Below, piece after piece: positions 9,389 to 18,474 of a DNA stretch of 64,000 nt. The DNA is taken from positions 2,294,001-2,358,000 of the forward strand of contig NZ_CP065534.1 in NCBI RefSeq assembly GCF_015999465.1. The letters are read 5' to 3'. Made by a program: the position numbers and the translations under genes. The first letter of the stretch is position 1. Each line of letters begins with the position of its first letter. The notes under the pieces were generated by a model, which did no database searches, had not been told where the DNA came from, and was given only the letters and a program-made list of their open reading frames with translations. The stretch is from Lonsdalea populi (GTDB taxonomy: Bacteria > Pseudomonadota > Gammaproteobacteria > Enterobacterales > Enterobacteriaceae).

Positions 9389-10420
9389 TCACCCCACCTC
9401 CTGCAGCGAGACCATGGCGCTACGCGCCCAGCAGGCCGTCAACGGTTGGCCGATTGCCCAGGCAGGCTGGATGGCGGCGCGCTGATGGTGGGTTTCGCTC
9501 GCCAGCAGACGCTCGCCTGTTTCCAGCACCAGCTCGTAGCGGGTCGCCATGCCCTGATAGTGAATATCCTTAACCTGCGCCGCGACGCGAATTTCGCCCT
9601 CACACTCACCCGGTGCGGGTGCCAGCAGGCGAATGTGTTCCGGGCGGACGGCGAAACACCCCACCTCACCGGTCAGCCGCAGCGTCTGCTCTGACGACAG
9701 CACATTGGACGTGCCGACAAACTCCGCCACAAACGGCGTTTTAGGGTTCATATACAGCTCGCGGGGCGTATCCACCTGTTCAATGCGGCCGTTATTGAAT
9801 ACCGCGACCCGGTCGGACATCGACAAAGCTTCGCTCTGATCGTGCGTCACGAAGATAAAGGTGATGCCAAGCTGGCGCTGGAGCGTCTTGAGTTCGCCCT
9901 GCATCTGTTCGCGTAATTTGAGATCCAGCGCGCCGAGCGGCTCATCGAGCAGCAGCACGCTGGGTTGATTGACCAACGCGCGCGCCAGCGCCACGCGCTG
10001 ACGCTGCCCACCGGACAGCTGTGCCGGTTTACGCGCCGCGACAAATCCGAGCGCTACCCGTTCCAACGCCTCCTGCGCCCGGACGCGGCGTTCGTTTTTG
10101 CCGACGCCCTTCACGCGCAGCCCATAGGCCACGTTGTCCAGCACGGTCATGTGTGGAAACAGCGCATAATCCTGAAAAACGGTGTTCACATCACGCTGAT
10201 AAGGCGCCAGCCCGGTGGCTTCGCGCCCGTGAATCCGAATAGAACCCGAGGAAAGCGGTTCGAAACCCGCGATCAGTCTCAGACAGGTGGTTTTCCCTGA
10301 ACCGGAGGGGCCGAGCATGGAAAAGAATTCGCCCTCTTTTATATCGATGGAAACACGATCCACGGCGCGAACATCACCAAAGCATCGGGATACGTCGATA
10401 AATTCCACAGCATTGGGCAT
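9389..10420 (-). CDS. ydcT: Polyamine-type ABC transporter ATPase YdcT
   Basis: ATPase of 343 residues, PotA-like. The nucleotide-binding domain holds the Walker A GPSGSGKTT, the Q-loop FQDYALFPH, the signature [15 protein letters not shown] and the Walker B VLLLDEPLGALD. A TOBE-type regulatory domain forms the last 100 residues. The ATG at 10420 is chosen because CAGGAG stands six bases before it; an in-frame TTG at 10426 lies too close to that site. About 190 bases separate it from ydcS, with no terminator that I can defend. It drives the YdcU/YdcV channel. Confidence 0.94.
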   Translation of the reverse strand: MPNAVEFIDVSRCFGDVRAVDRVSIDIKEGEFFSMLGPSGSGKTTCLRLIAGFEPLSSGSIRIHGREATGLAPYQRDVNTVFQDYALFPHMTVLDNVAYGLRVKGVGKNERRVRAQEALERVALGFVAARKPAQLSGGQRQRVALARALVNQPSVLLLDEPLGALDLKLREQMQGELKTLQRQLGITFIFVTHDQSEALSMSDRVAVFNNGRIEQVDTPRELYMNPKTPFVAEFVGTSNVLSSEQTLRLTGEVGCFAVRPEHIRLLAPAPGECEGEIRVAAQVKDIHYQGMATRYELVLETGERLLASETHHQRAAIQPAWAIGQPLTACWARSAMVSLQEVG

Positions 10421-10610
10421 AAGCAACTCCTGGTAGAGGGGTTATTCATCGCGCGATTTAAACCCCAACCGAAAATGAAACCAAACCGGCAAAACATTAC
10501 GAACTTATGGGAATAAAAAGCGGGAACGGTTAAAGCATCAGCCGCGAAATAATCAATTCTATGTCGTCGGCTGAAAGCGCTATTTATTTTTTTAAACCTA
10601 TCCGTTTAAT

Positions 10611-11765
10611 TCAACGCCCGCCCATAATGGCAATATAATCCTGCGTCCAGCGGCTATAGGGGACATATTTCCCGCCTTCGGACTGCGGCGTTTTCCAGAA
10701 CGCAATTTTATCGAACTGCGTCGCGCCGTTATTTTCACACCCTTCGGCACCCAGCAGTGCATTGCCTTTACAGGCGGCCGGCACGGCCGGTACGGAGCCG
10801 AACCAGGCGGCGATATCGCCCTGCACTTTGGGCAGCAATGACCAGTTCATCCATTTGTAAGCGCATACTGGATGTTTGGCGTCCGACGCTAGCATGGTGG
10901 TATCAGCCCACCCGGTCACGCCCTCCTTCGGCAACACGGTGGCGATGGGTTGCCCCTCGCTCTTGAGCGCATTCGCCTGATACGGCCAGGCGCTGGATGC
11001 CGCCACGCCTTCATTCTTGAAGTCGCTCATCTGCACGGAGGTGTCGTGCCAATAGCGATGAACTAGCGCGCGCTGGCTGCGTAACAGCGTCAGAACCGCC
11101 TGATACTGAGGCTCCGTTAGTTGATACGGGTCTGAAATGCCCAGCTCCGGCTGCGTGCTTTTCAGGTACAACGCAGCATCGGCAATGTAGATCGGGCCGT
11201 CGTAAGCCTGCACCCGCCCCTGATTCGTCTTACCGTCGGGCAACGTCTGCGCAGTGAATACCACCGACCAGCTTTCCGGCGGCGTCGGGAACACCGTCGT
11301 GTTGTACATCAGGAGATTGGGGCCCCATTGATACGGAGTGCCGTAGATTTTGCCGCCGACCGTGTACCACGGCGCGTTGATCAGCCGCGGGTCGATGCTT
11401 TTCCAGTTGGGAATAGCGGCAGGCTCAATCGGCTGGACACGCTTGCCATAGATCAGCCGCAGCGAGGCGTCGCCGGAGGCCGTGACCAGATCGTATCCGC
11501 CCTTTGCCATCAGGCTGACCATTTCGTCCGAGGTCGCCGCGGTTTTGACATTGACCTGGCAGAGAGTTTCCTGTTCGAACTGCGTGACCCAATCGTAGTT
11601 TTCATCGCTTTGACCCCGTTCGATGTAACCGGGCCAGGCGACGATATCGAGACGGCCTTCCCCTTGGGCAGATAATTCCGGCGCGGTCGCGTGGGCGATA
11701 TTTAACGCACACAAGACGCTCAGGCAAATAGCGGACAATGATGTCCTGGCATGATATTTTTCCAT
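10611..11765 (-). CDS. ydcS: Periplasmic solute-binding protein YdcS
   Basis: Substrate-binding protein of 384 residues with an N-terminal signal peptide (positive start, hydrophobic stretch SLSAICLSVLCALNIAHA, cleavage after AHA-TA). The mature part has the PotD/PotF-like fold with conserved IVAWPGYIERG and GTPYQWGPNLLMYN segments. E. coli YdcS has about the same length and has also been described as having poly-3-hydroxybutyrate synthase activity. It is first of the transporter genes and lies downstream of a PatD-like gene on the same strand. The periplasmic capture of putrescine or a related amine is the likely job. Confidence 0.93.
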   Translation of the reverse strand: MEKYHARTSLSAICLSVLCALNIAHATAPELSAQGEGRLDIVAWPGYIERGQSDENYDWVTQFEQETLCQVNVKTAATSDEMVSLMAKGGYDLVTASGDASLRLIYGKRVQPIEPAAIPNWKSIDPRLINAPWYTVGGKIYGTPYQWGPNLLMYNTTVFPTPPESWSVVFTAQTLPDGKTNQGRVQAYDGPIYIADAALYLKSTQPELGISDPYQLTEPQYQAVLTLLRSQRALVHRYWHDTSVQMSDFKNEGVAASSAWPYQANALKSEGQPIATVLPKEGVTGWADTTMLASDAKHPVCAYKWMNWSLLPKVQGDIAAWFGSVPAVPAACKGNALLGAEGCENNGATQFDKIAFWKTPQSEGGKYVPYSRWTQDYIAIMGGR

Positions 11766-11874
11766 ACTGTTCCCCCGTCAAGGTTGGCTTATTTGTAGCT
11801 TGATAGCGCCACACGTTTTTTATTATCTATGGCTGCGTTTCATAATAAGAAAATACGATTGTCTGAGCGCGATT

Positions 11875-13338
11875 TTAAAATTGTCGTTTGAATTTGGCCA
11901 TGATATGCCGAACCACGCTGTAATTTTGTAATGAATAACTGGATAAATCATTGCCATAGCCGGAACGCTTTAATCCCCCGTGCGGCATTTCACTAATGAG
12001 CGAGAAATGGCTGTTAATCCACGTCGTCCCGTATTGCAAACTGGCCGCCACCTGCATGGCGGTATCAATATTTTTCGTCCAGACCGACGACGCCAGCCCA
12101 TACTCCGATTCGTTTGACCACTGGACCACCTGTTCAAGCGAGGTGAAACGGGTGACACTGACCACCGGGCCGAAAACCTCGCGCTGCACGATTTCATCGC
12201 TTTGCAGGCAACCGGCCAGCAGCGTCGGCGGGTAGTAAAAGCCGGGAGCGTCCACCATGCCTGCCCCCGTAATGCGTTCTATGTGTGGCTGACTTAGCGC
12301 GCGTTCCACGAAGCTGGAAACCCGGTCACGTTGGCGGGCGCTGATCAGCGGTCCCAGATGGTTATCTTCGTCTCGCGGCTGCGCCATCCGCAGGCGGGAC
12401 ACCGACGCGCCCAGCGCATCCACCAGTTGCGCATAGATGCCCGCCTGCGCATACACCCGACAGGCCGAGGTGCAGTCCTGCCCCGCGTTGTAGTAGCCCC
12501 AGGTGGCGATCGCCTTGACGGCATCATCGATATCCGCGTCGTCGCAGACAATCACCGGGGCTTTGCCTCCCAGCTCCAGATGGGTGCGTTTCACGTTGCT
12601 GACGGCGGCGTTCAAAATTCTCTGACCGGTCACAATATCTCCGGTGACCGACACCATACGCACCCGCGGGTGATTGACCAGGGCGCGACCGGCGCTCTCG
12701 CCGCCGCCGGTGATAATATTCAGCACGCCCGACGGCAACAGCGCATTCAAGGTAGGCGCCAGCGCCAATATGGTCAGCGGCGTGTGCTCGGAAGGCTTGA
12801 ATACCACAGTGTTGCCCGCCGCCAGCGCCGGGGCGATTTTCCAGGCCGCCATCATCAACGGGTAATTCCACGGCGCGATGGAGGCCACGACGCCGAGGGG
12901 GTCCCGGCGTATCATGGACGTGTGACCGTCCAGGTACTCTCCCGCTAACTGCCCCTGCTGGCAGCGCACCGCGCCGGCAAAAAAGCGAAAGACATCGGCG
13001 ACGGCGGGAAGATCGTCATTGAGCGCCTGATACAGCGGCTTGCCGCAGTTAATGGCTTCCAACCGCGCCAGCGACGCGGCCTCTCGTTCTATTGCATCCG
13101 CAATACGCAACAGCACGATGGCGCGCTGCGACGGCGTGGTTCTGGCCCACGCGGGGAAGGCGCGCTGAGCCGAGTCTACCGCCTCGGCGACCTGCGCGGC
13201 AGACGTTTCCCCCAACCTGGCGACGATAGCCCCACTGGCGGGATTGACGATGTCCTGCGATATGCCATCGCCGTCAATCAACTGACCATCAATCAACTGC
13301 CTGCTGGAAAAGCGGGCGATAAAATCCTCATCCGACAT
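11875..13338 (-). CDS. PatD-like aldehyde dehydrogenase (second copy)
   Basis: Aldehyde dehydrogenase of 487 residues, clearly a paralogue of the PatD at 6149-7573: both share INCGKPLYQALNDDLPAV-type and [11 protein letters not shown] segments. The catalytic residues are Cys289 in NAGQDCTSACR and Glu255 in LELGGKAP. It has 13 more residues than PatD, mostly at the N-terminus, where a 15-base tandem duplication encodes QLIDG twice (residues 14-23). It lies upstream of ydcS and downstream of a LysR gene, all on the minus strand. It probably acts on an aminoaldehyde such as 4-aminobutanal or 3-aminopropanal; which one cannot be read from the sequence. Confidence 0.92.
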   Translation of the reverse strand: MSDEDFIARFSSRQLIDGQLIDGDGISQDIVNPASGAIVARLGETSAAQVAEAVDSAQRAFPAWARTTPSQRAIVLLRIADAIEREAASLARLEAINCGKPLYQALNDDLPAVADVFRFFAGAVRCQQGQLAGEYLDGHTSMIRRDPLGVVASIAPWNYPLMMAAWKIAPALAAGNTVVFKPSEHTPLTILALAPTLNALLPSGVLNIITGGGESAGRALVNHPRVRMVSVTGDIVTGQRILNAAVSNVKRTHLELGGKAPVIVCDDADIDDAVKAIATWGYYNAGQDCTSACRVYAQAGIYAQLVDALGASVSRLRMAQPRDEDNHLGPLISARQRDRVSSFVERALSQPHIERITGAGMVDAPGFYYPPTLLAGCLQSDEIVQREVFGPVVSVTRFTSLEQVVQWSNESEYGLASSVWTKNIDTAMQVAASLQYGTTWINSHFSLISEMPHGGLKRSGYGNDLSSYSLQNYSVVRHIMAKFKRQF

Positions 13339-13481
13339 CGCGTTTCCCCGCTTCTACTCAGTTTCTACTTTCGCGCCCCGGAATAGGGATATCCGCATAG
13401 AACCAACGCCTACGTGAGGTGAGACAGCGCGTTGAAAACACAATAGGGAAAGTCGGCGGGCATCAACCACTATTTATTATT

Positions 13482-13513
13482 GAAAACAGCATTCGAATAA
13501 ATCGAATGCTGTT
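13482..13513 (-). terminator. Terminator between LysR gene and PatD-like gene
   Basis: Perfect 12-base inverted repeat AACAGCATTCGA (13485-13496) with TCGAATGCTGTT (13502-13513), five-base loop, followed on the minus strand by TTTTCA. It lies just after the LysR stop and probably separates it from the aldehyde dehydrogenase transcript. Confidence 0.75.
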
Positions 13514-13532
13514 CCATTTCCATGCAGGGGAC

Positions 13533-14441
13533 TTAGGAACTCTTACGCAGCCCGTTGTTTTCGCGGGCAACGCTGAGAAAGGGGGAAACCAGTTTGGGCC
13601 GCGTACTGCCTCGACGCCAGGCCATACCGATTTCTAATGGTTCGATAGGGTCGGTCAATTTGCTCGCTTCGATCATATTTCCTTCCAGTGACCAGGCGCG
13701 ATAAGTCATGTCCGGTAGGATAGACAGCCCCATCCCGGCGGCGACGAGACTGCGCACGGCTTCGGTCGATGTGGTCTTCATGGCGATCTCCGGCGTCAGG
13801 CTGGCTTTACTCCAGATTTGCCGGGCGTGGATATCCATCTCATCCACGTTGAGCTGAATCAGCGGCTCCGTCACGACATCCGCCAGGCTGATGCTCTCGC
13901 GCTCCAGCAGCGGATGCATCGGCGGCAGCCACAGACGGTACGGCGAATGGCACAGCACTTCCGTCTGCAAGGCATCGCGGTCTTCAAGGTTGGAGAGGAT
14001 CAACACGCCGATGTCGATCTCGCCGCTCACCAGCAAATGTTCGATGTATCTGCGCTCATCCTCCACGACCTGCACCACCACATTGGGGTAGGCGTCTTTG
14101 AAATGTTTGAGCAGATCGACGAGAAAGTAGCCCGCCACCAGGCTTGTCACCCCCACGGTCAGGGAGCCTGTGATGCTTTCTGTCCCGGTTCTCAGGCTGC
14201 GGGTGGCATTTTCCACCGTTGCCAGAATCAGGTAGGACTGACGTAAAAACTGATGCCCCTGGTGCGTCAGCGTCATGCCTTTGGCGTGGCGTTCGAATAA
14301 ACGCACCCCGGTTTCGTTTTCCAATTGCTGAATAGCCAGCGTGAGCGACGACTGAGAAACAAAGGCGGTTTGTGCGGCGGCCGAAATCGAGCCGGTCTCG
14401 GCAACCGCAATAAAGTGCCGGATTTGACGTAGCGTTAACAT
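13533..14441 (-). CDS. LysR-family transcriptional regulator
   Basis: Regulator of about 302 residues. The winged HTH occupies the first 60 residues (LRQIRHFIAVAETGSISAAA, then SQSSLTLAIQQLENETGVRL) and an effector-binding domain of the type-2 periplasmic fold follows. The ATG at 14441 fits the usual LysR start; seven upstream residues (from 14462) are possible but unusual. It lies upstream of, and in the same direction as, the PatD-like and ydcSTUV genes, so it may control amine catabolism. A terminator at its 3' end means it is probably transcribed separately. The effector is unknown. Confidence 0.9.
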   Translation of the reverse strand: MLTLRQIRHFIAVAETGSISAAAQTAFVSQSSLTLAIQQLENETGVRLFERHAKGMTLTHQGHQFLRQSYLILATVENATRSLRTGTESITGSLTVGVTSLVAGYFLVDLLKHFKDAYPNVVVQVVEDERRYIEHLLVSGEIDIGVLILSNLEDRDALQTEVLCHSPYRLWLPPMHPLLERESISLADVVTEPLIQLNVDEMDIHARQIWSKASLTPEIAMKTTSTEAVRSLVAAGMGLSILPDMTYRAWSLEGNMIEASKLTDPIEPLEIGMAWRRGSTRPKLVSPFLSVARENNGLRKSS

Positions 14442-15024
14442 CCCCGTCAGGCGCCTCTTCAAAATAAGTCAAGGGCCCATAGATACCACGCCATTCGTTT
14501 TATCGAAAGCGTTGTCATTTTACGATATCCCCACGTTCCCACTCGGTTCGACTGCCATAATCAACTGATTATTCAGTATGTTGCGTTCAACCAGCATGCC
14601 ACTCAGCGCTGAAAGATATTGAAAAACACCGCGTCACGGCCGCCCTGCGGCAGGTGATCGACGCCAATATCGCACTGACGGAGTGCGGACTGGCGCGAAC
14701 AGGCAGAAGGCAGGCATGCCGATCGCGCCATTGACCGTTTAAATAGCCCAACAGCAGGTATCTCGTCAGACTTGCACGTTGAAAACCGTGCGCAGCAACA
14801 TACATTCGAAATGATGAATCCTCACGCAGGCACCGGATACTCCATGTTTTCCCTCCGTATCTCCGCTATATTATCTGTGGTTTCGGACCCGCCAACGTGT
14901 GACATTTCGGCTCAGAATCAAGTTCTATCCATTATGTAACCGTTATCACGTTCGGCTACGAGTATGGGATACAACCTGGTTTTTATCTGGAACCCATCAT
15001 TTAATTATGCAGGAGGCGTAATAC
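14442..15024. other. Intergenic region between LysR gene and cdh
   Basis: About 580 bases. It should hold the divergent promoters of the leftward lysR gene and rightward cdh. A 72-codon frame on the minus strand (14587-14805) has no ribosome site or recognisable similarity. I see no RNA gene or strong hairpin. Confidence 0.5.
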
Positions 15025-15774
15025 ATGCAGAGGAAAAAGAAGGTAGGGTATGCGACAGCTGCCATCATCGTATTGCTGGTGCTGCTCGGGTACTTACTGT
15101 TCAGAGACAGCAGCGATGCGCTATGGAAGACGGTGACGGAAAAGTGCGTTCCCAGCCAGCAGCAGGGCTCCCCAGCGCCTTGTCTTGCGGTTAATAGCCA
15201 TAATCAATCCGCGCTACTTAAAGACAGAAACGGCCCCCACCACGACCTGCTGATCCCGACCGAGAAAATCACCGGGATCGAAAGCCCCGCGTTGCAACAG
15301 CACAACATTCCGGCCTTTTTCGCTGCTGCCTGGGAAGCGCGTAAGCATCTGTCCGACGAAGCGGGCAAAACGCTACCGGACGATATTTTGGTGCTGGCTG
15401 TTAATTCACGCTATTCGCGCACGCAAGAACAACTGCACATCCATATTTCCTGCCTGCGGCCTGAGGCCTACCAAACGCTGCGCGAGCAGGGAAGTAGCCT
15501 GTCGACCGACTGGCAGCCGCTGGGCGAAGAGCTGCGCGGGCATCGCTATCTGGCGAAGAAGCTGACCTCGCAGGACCTGACGCGTGACGATCCTTTTAAA
15601 GAACTCTACGCCTATGTTCAGCGCCAGGGCGATAGTATAGACAACTACGGACTGGCGCTCACCGTCACGCCCGACGGCGAAAAACTGCTGCTGGCTAACC
15701 GGGGCGTTCGCTTCGGCTTTAACCGCGGCTCGACCTCTGAGCTGATCGATCCCCAGTGCTCACTGGCACGTTAA
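15025..15774 (+). CDS. cdh: CDP-diacylglycerol pyrophosphatase Cdh
   Basis: Membrane-anchored hydrolase of 249 residues, matching the E. coli Cdh length of about 250. It splits CDP-diacylglycerol into CMP and phosphatidate in phospholipid turnover. The N-terminus is a positive lead plus one helix (AAIIVLLVLLGYLLF, residues 12-26), with the catalytic part outside the cytoplasm. The HIT-like motif HIHIS at residues 138-142 carries the catalytic histidines. The ATG at 15025 has AGGAGG eight bases ahead. It is a single-gene unit ended by a terminator shared with the convergent acetyltransferase gene. Confidence 0.92.
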   Translation: MQRKKKVGYATAAIIVLLVLLGYLLFRDSSDALWKTVTEKCVPSQQQGSPAPCLAVNSHNQSALLKDRNGPHHDLLIPTEKITGIESPALQQHNIPAFFAAAWEARKHLSDEAGKTLPDDILVLAVNSRYSRTQEQLHIHISCLRPEAYQTLREQGSSLSTDWQPLGEELRGHRYLAKKLTSQDLTRDDPFKELYAYVQRQGDSIDNYGLALTVTPDGEKLLLANRGVRFGFNRGSTSELIDPQCSLAR

Positions 15775-15780
15775 ACGATA

Positions 15781-15811
15781 ACGGGACCTGTCTATGGGTC
15801 CCGTTTCTTTT
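15781..15811. terminator. Terminator after cdh, convergent with GNAT gene
   Basis: Stem ACGGGACC (15781-15788) with GGTCCCGT (15797-15804), eight-base loop, then a T-rich run on the plus strand. It lies between the cdh stop and the stop of the convergent gene at 15813. Confidence 0.85.
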
Positions 15812-15812
15812 A

Positions 15813-16658
15813 TCAGGCCATCGCCTGCGACATGAGCGCAAATACCCGAGGCCCCTCGGCATCGTTCTTCCACGGTTCGCCGCGCACCATGATCACCGGC
15901 GCATCCACCTGCTCCAGCCCCCAGAGGGATAACCCTTCACCCAGCCCCTGCGCCGCATCCGTATCAATACGCACAAAATCATTCACTCTGGCCTGCATCA
16001 GCTGTGCGATGATCCGCTGCGCCTCCGGCAAGCCGCGGGCGATGACCGGACCGAGCGTCCAGCCGCGTCCGAAACGACGGCTAGCGCCCCAACCGACGAT
16101 ACGATCGCCCTCTTCCAACACCCAGAGTTCCGCATGACGGAACAGATGGGACACGAGCGCCGAACGCACCAGACCGCTGGCCTGACTATCCTGTTCGATC
16201 AATTCGGGGAGATCCCCCTCGCGGGCGAGACGAAGTCGCTGTCCAGCCGAGTCTTCCACACGTGGAGCCGCCGCCAGACAGACGGTCTGGAACTGATGGG
16301 TTTCGCCGATGGCCGTAAAGCCCAACGACCGATACAACGGGAGTCCGGCGACGGTGGCATGCAGCCTGAGCTGGCGGTTACCCTGCGCCGTTATTTGCTG
16401 CTCCAACAGGCGACGGCCAATGCCCCGACCCTGAAATTTCGCATCGACCACCACCAAACCGAGCGTGGCCCAGTTCGCTCCCCAACGCCAGCTCAGCGCC
16501 GTCCCCACCACCTGCCCCTCACACTCGGCGACCACGCCTTCGCCCAGCCGCAACGCCTCCTGCCAATCCTCCATCCGATGCGGCCAATGCAGCAGTTGAG
16601 TGAGCCGATAGCCGGCCGCGCAATCGGCCTGCATCATCGGCCGCAACATGATGTCCAT
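15813..16658 (-). CDS. Two-domain GNAT-family N-acetyltransferase
   Basis: Protein of 281 residues. The first domain (about 1-130) is a GNAT fold with the acetyl-CoA loop QGRGIGRRLL and the C-terminal LPLYRSLGF segment. The second domain (about 145-281) resembles the accessory domain found in YitH-type acetyltransferases (Acetyltransf_18). The start at 16658 is a plausible ATG; MLRPMM three codons later is an alternative. It is a single gene between a shared terminator and a long gap. The acetylated substrate is unknown. Confidence 0.85.
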   Translation of the reverse strand: MDIMLRPMMQADCAAGYRLTQLLHWPHRMEDWQEALRLGEGVVAECEGQVVGTALSWRWGANWATLGLVVVDAKFQGRGIGRRLLEQQITAQGNRQLRLHATVAGLPLYRSLGFTAIGETHQFQTVCLAAAPRVEDSAGQRLRLAREGDLPELIEQDSQASGLVRSALVSHLFRHAELWVLEEGDRIVGWGASRRFGRGWTLGPVIARGLPEAQRIIAQLMQARVNDFVRIDTDAAQGLGEGLSLWGLEQVDAPVIMVRGEPWKNDAEGPRVFALMSQAMA

Positions 16659-17708
16659 TCCCCTTATCCTCTCATTATGCCGACGCCGTCGGTATCACAC
16701 CCCATTCAGCGGGACAAGTCAAAACCGGTTCGGCCATGGGGATTATCATGGCCGAAAAACAGCAGACTGACCGGGTAAACGAAAGTTGGTTTTATAACAG
16801 ACTTATTTTATCTTACCCGCCATAACTTCCCCTTTTGAATAAAAACGGATATTATTGCGAGGATTAAATCACCGTTTAATTCAGTATTTAATGACGTTTT
16901 AATCGACAGAAAGCGTATTATATCCAAGCCTAATTTTACAAGGAGCGTAATAGCGTGGCTAGACCAATGGTAGCGTGCCATCCTTATTTTAAGGTGGTAA
17001 ATAAGAGGCTGGAAATAGTTCCAGCAGGTGATATATTTTACGCACAGGGAACCCAAAAATGGCAAAGCAAACCCGGTAGAGGCCAAATATATCAGGGACG
17101 CCTGACGAGGCAGCCGGATAAAAAACGTAATACATCAATCAGTTAAAATTACATCCTTTTATCTCATCGCCAATATCCCCGAAAAAACATTTCCTGTAAC
17201 CGATTCCATAACTCATTCCCCGTTTATTTTTTACCCAAAACTGTTATGGTTATTTTTGCGTTATGGTTTCGATTAGTCGTTATTTTCTGGCAAACAACCC
17301 CCTCGGACATCACCCTTTATTTTCATATTAACGGCATGGACCTTATGAAAAAGATCTATTTTTTACACCCTATGATCAATTATCGCTTCCCGCCATCGCC
17401 TTACCCCATTTGGCTGGCAATGATTAAACCGCTTAAAATATTCAAGATAACGCTGAATTGGACTCGAGACGATCACACGCGACACCGAGAGGAGAAAAGG
17501 AATTTCAGTGGGCCGCTGATTATGCGCTCACGTCGCTGGAAATATTTCGCCAATGGGGAATTCTATTGGTTGTATTGCCGATGTCAGCGGCAGGGTGCCG
17601 ACGGGTTGACTCCGGATGGCGAGGCCGTCATGACGGATGCACTCAGAAAATGGGCTCAGGGCCACCGGCTCCCGAATAAATCGGCGATCAGACGAGCAGA
17701 GGAATTCC
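16659..17708. other. Long gene-poor region before the LysE-type gene
   Basis: About 1,050 mostly AT-rich bases. Three open frames were considered: 16808-17086 on the minus strand, 16955-17146 plus (GTG with AAGGAG ahead) and 17246-17716 plus. None shows a domain or similarity that I recognise, and the last runs into the following gene's ribosome site. They may be remnants or chance frames. No RNA gene was found. Confidence 0.45.
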
Positions 17709-18347
17709 ATGGCTGACTTTAACTGGCCCCTGTTTCTTATCGCTTCATTCACCTTCTGCGCCCTCCCCAGGAAGGATATGCTGTGCATTACCGGTAATTT
17801 TCATCGCTTTGGCAAGAAAGCCGCCCTGAGCGGAATCGTCGGGCTGGCGCTGGGCTGCTATTGCTACGTGATCTTATCCTGGCTGCTCGTCAGCCTCGCG
17901 CTGGCAGCCTCGCCCGTCGTGCTGACTATGGTCAAACTGCTGGGCGCACTGTTTTTAATCTGGGAAGGCAGCCGCGTTTACCGCATGCCCCCGGCGGCGC
18001 GTTATCTGTCTAAAAGCACGACGATGACCCCGGTACATCCGTCCTCCTTCTTTCTGCAGGGGGCCATCGGCAGCTTGCAGAATCTCCGGACGGGCATTTT
18101 TTATCTCTCCTTCTTTTCCCAGTTCGTCTCGCCGGGCAGCTCCGGAGATGGAATTATCCTGATGGGAACGCTGTTTTGCCTGGGCACTTCCGGCTTCAAT
18201 CTGGCGTACTGCTACCTGTCTCCCTGGCTCAAAAAGCGCTCCGTCAACGACATCGACTTCTTCCTTTCCAAAGTGCCGGCGATGCTGCTGTTGGCTATCG
18301 GCAGCTGGATGACGTGTGAAATTGCCTGGGGGGTCATGCCGGAGTAG
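17709..18347 (+). CDS. LysE/RhtB-family amino acid exporter
   Basis: Inner-membrane protein of 212 residues with about six helices. The LysE-type layout is visible: an N-terminal helix, a short loop with GKKAALSGIVGLALGC, then a helix pair LLGALFLIWEGSRVYR. The usual NPKT/NPK region of the family reads LQNLRTGIFYLSFFSQF, so the sequence is fairly divergent. The ATG at 17709 has GAGG seven bases ahead. The exported compound is unknown; family members export basic amino acids, homoserine, threonine or leucine. It stands alone and ends at a long hairpin. Confidence 0.82.
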   Translation: MADFNWPLFLIASFTFCALPRKDMLCITGNFHRFGKKAALSGIVGLALGCYCYVILSWLLVSLALAASPVVLTMVKLLGALFLIWEGSRVYRMPPAARYLSKSTTMTPVHPSSFFLQGAIGSLQNLRTGIFYLSFFSQFVSPGSSGDGIILMGTLFCLGTSGFNLAYCYLSPWLKKRSVNDIDFFLSKVPAMLLLAIGSWMTCEIAWGVMPE

Positions 18348-18356
18348 CAAGGAGAT

Positions 18357-18404
18357 AACAAGCGCCGCGCGATGCGCCAGCCGATGCATCGCGCGGCGCT
18401 TGTT
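18357..18404. terminator. Long GC-rich hairpin between convergent genes
   Basis: A perfect 19-base inverted repeat (18357-18375 with 18386-18404; core GCGCCGCGCGATGC) with a ten-base loop. It lies between the stop of the LysE-type gene and the stop of the convergent YjeH-like gene. It lacks a good T run on either strand, so it is a probable but not typical terminator. Confidence 0.55.
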
Positions 18405-18474
18405 AAAACAGAGTGACTCGCCGTGCCTTTAGAGGGGAAACGCGCTCGTTACTGAGCTCATTCTCTTGCATGTA

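Noticed and set aside
16955..17146. 63-codon plus frame with GTG start and AAGGAG ahead
   Set aside because: The ribosome-like site is reasonable but the product has no domain, is basic throughout and overlaps another frame; not enough to call a gene.
17246..17716. 156-codon plus frame before the LysE-type gene
   Set aside because: It has no recognisable domain, mixed composition and runs through the next gene's ribosome site and start.
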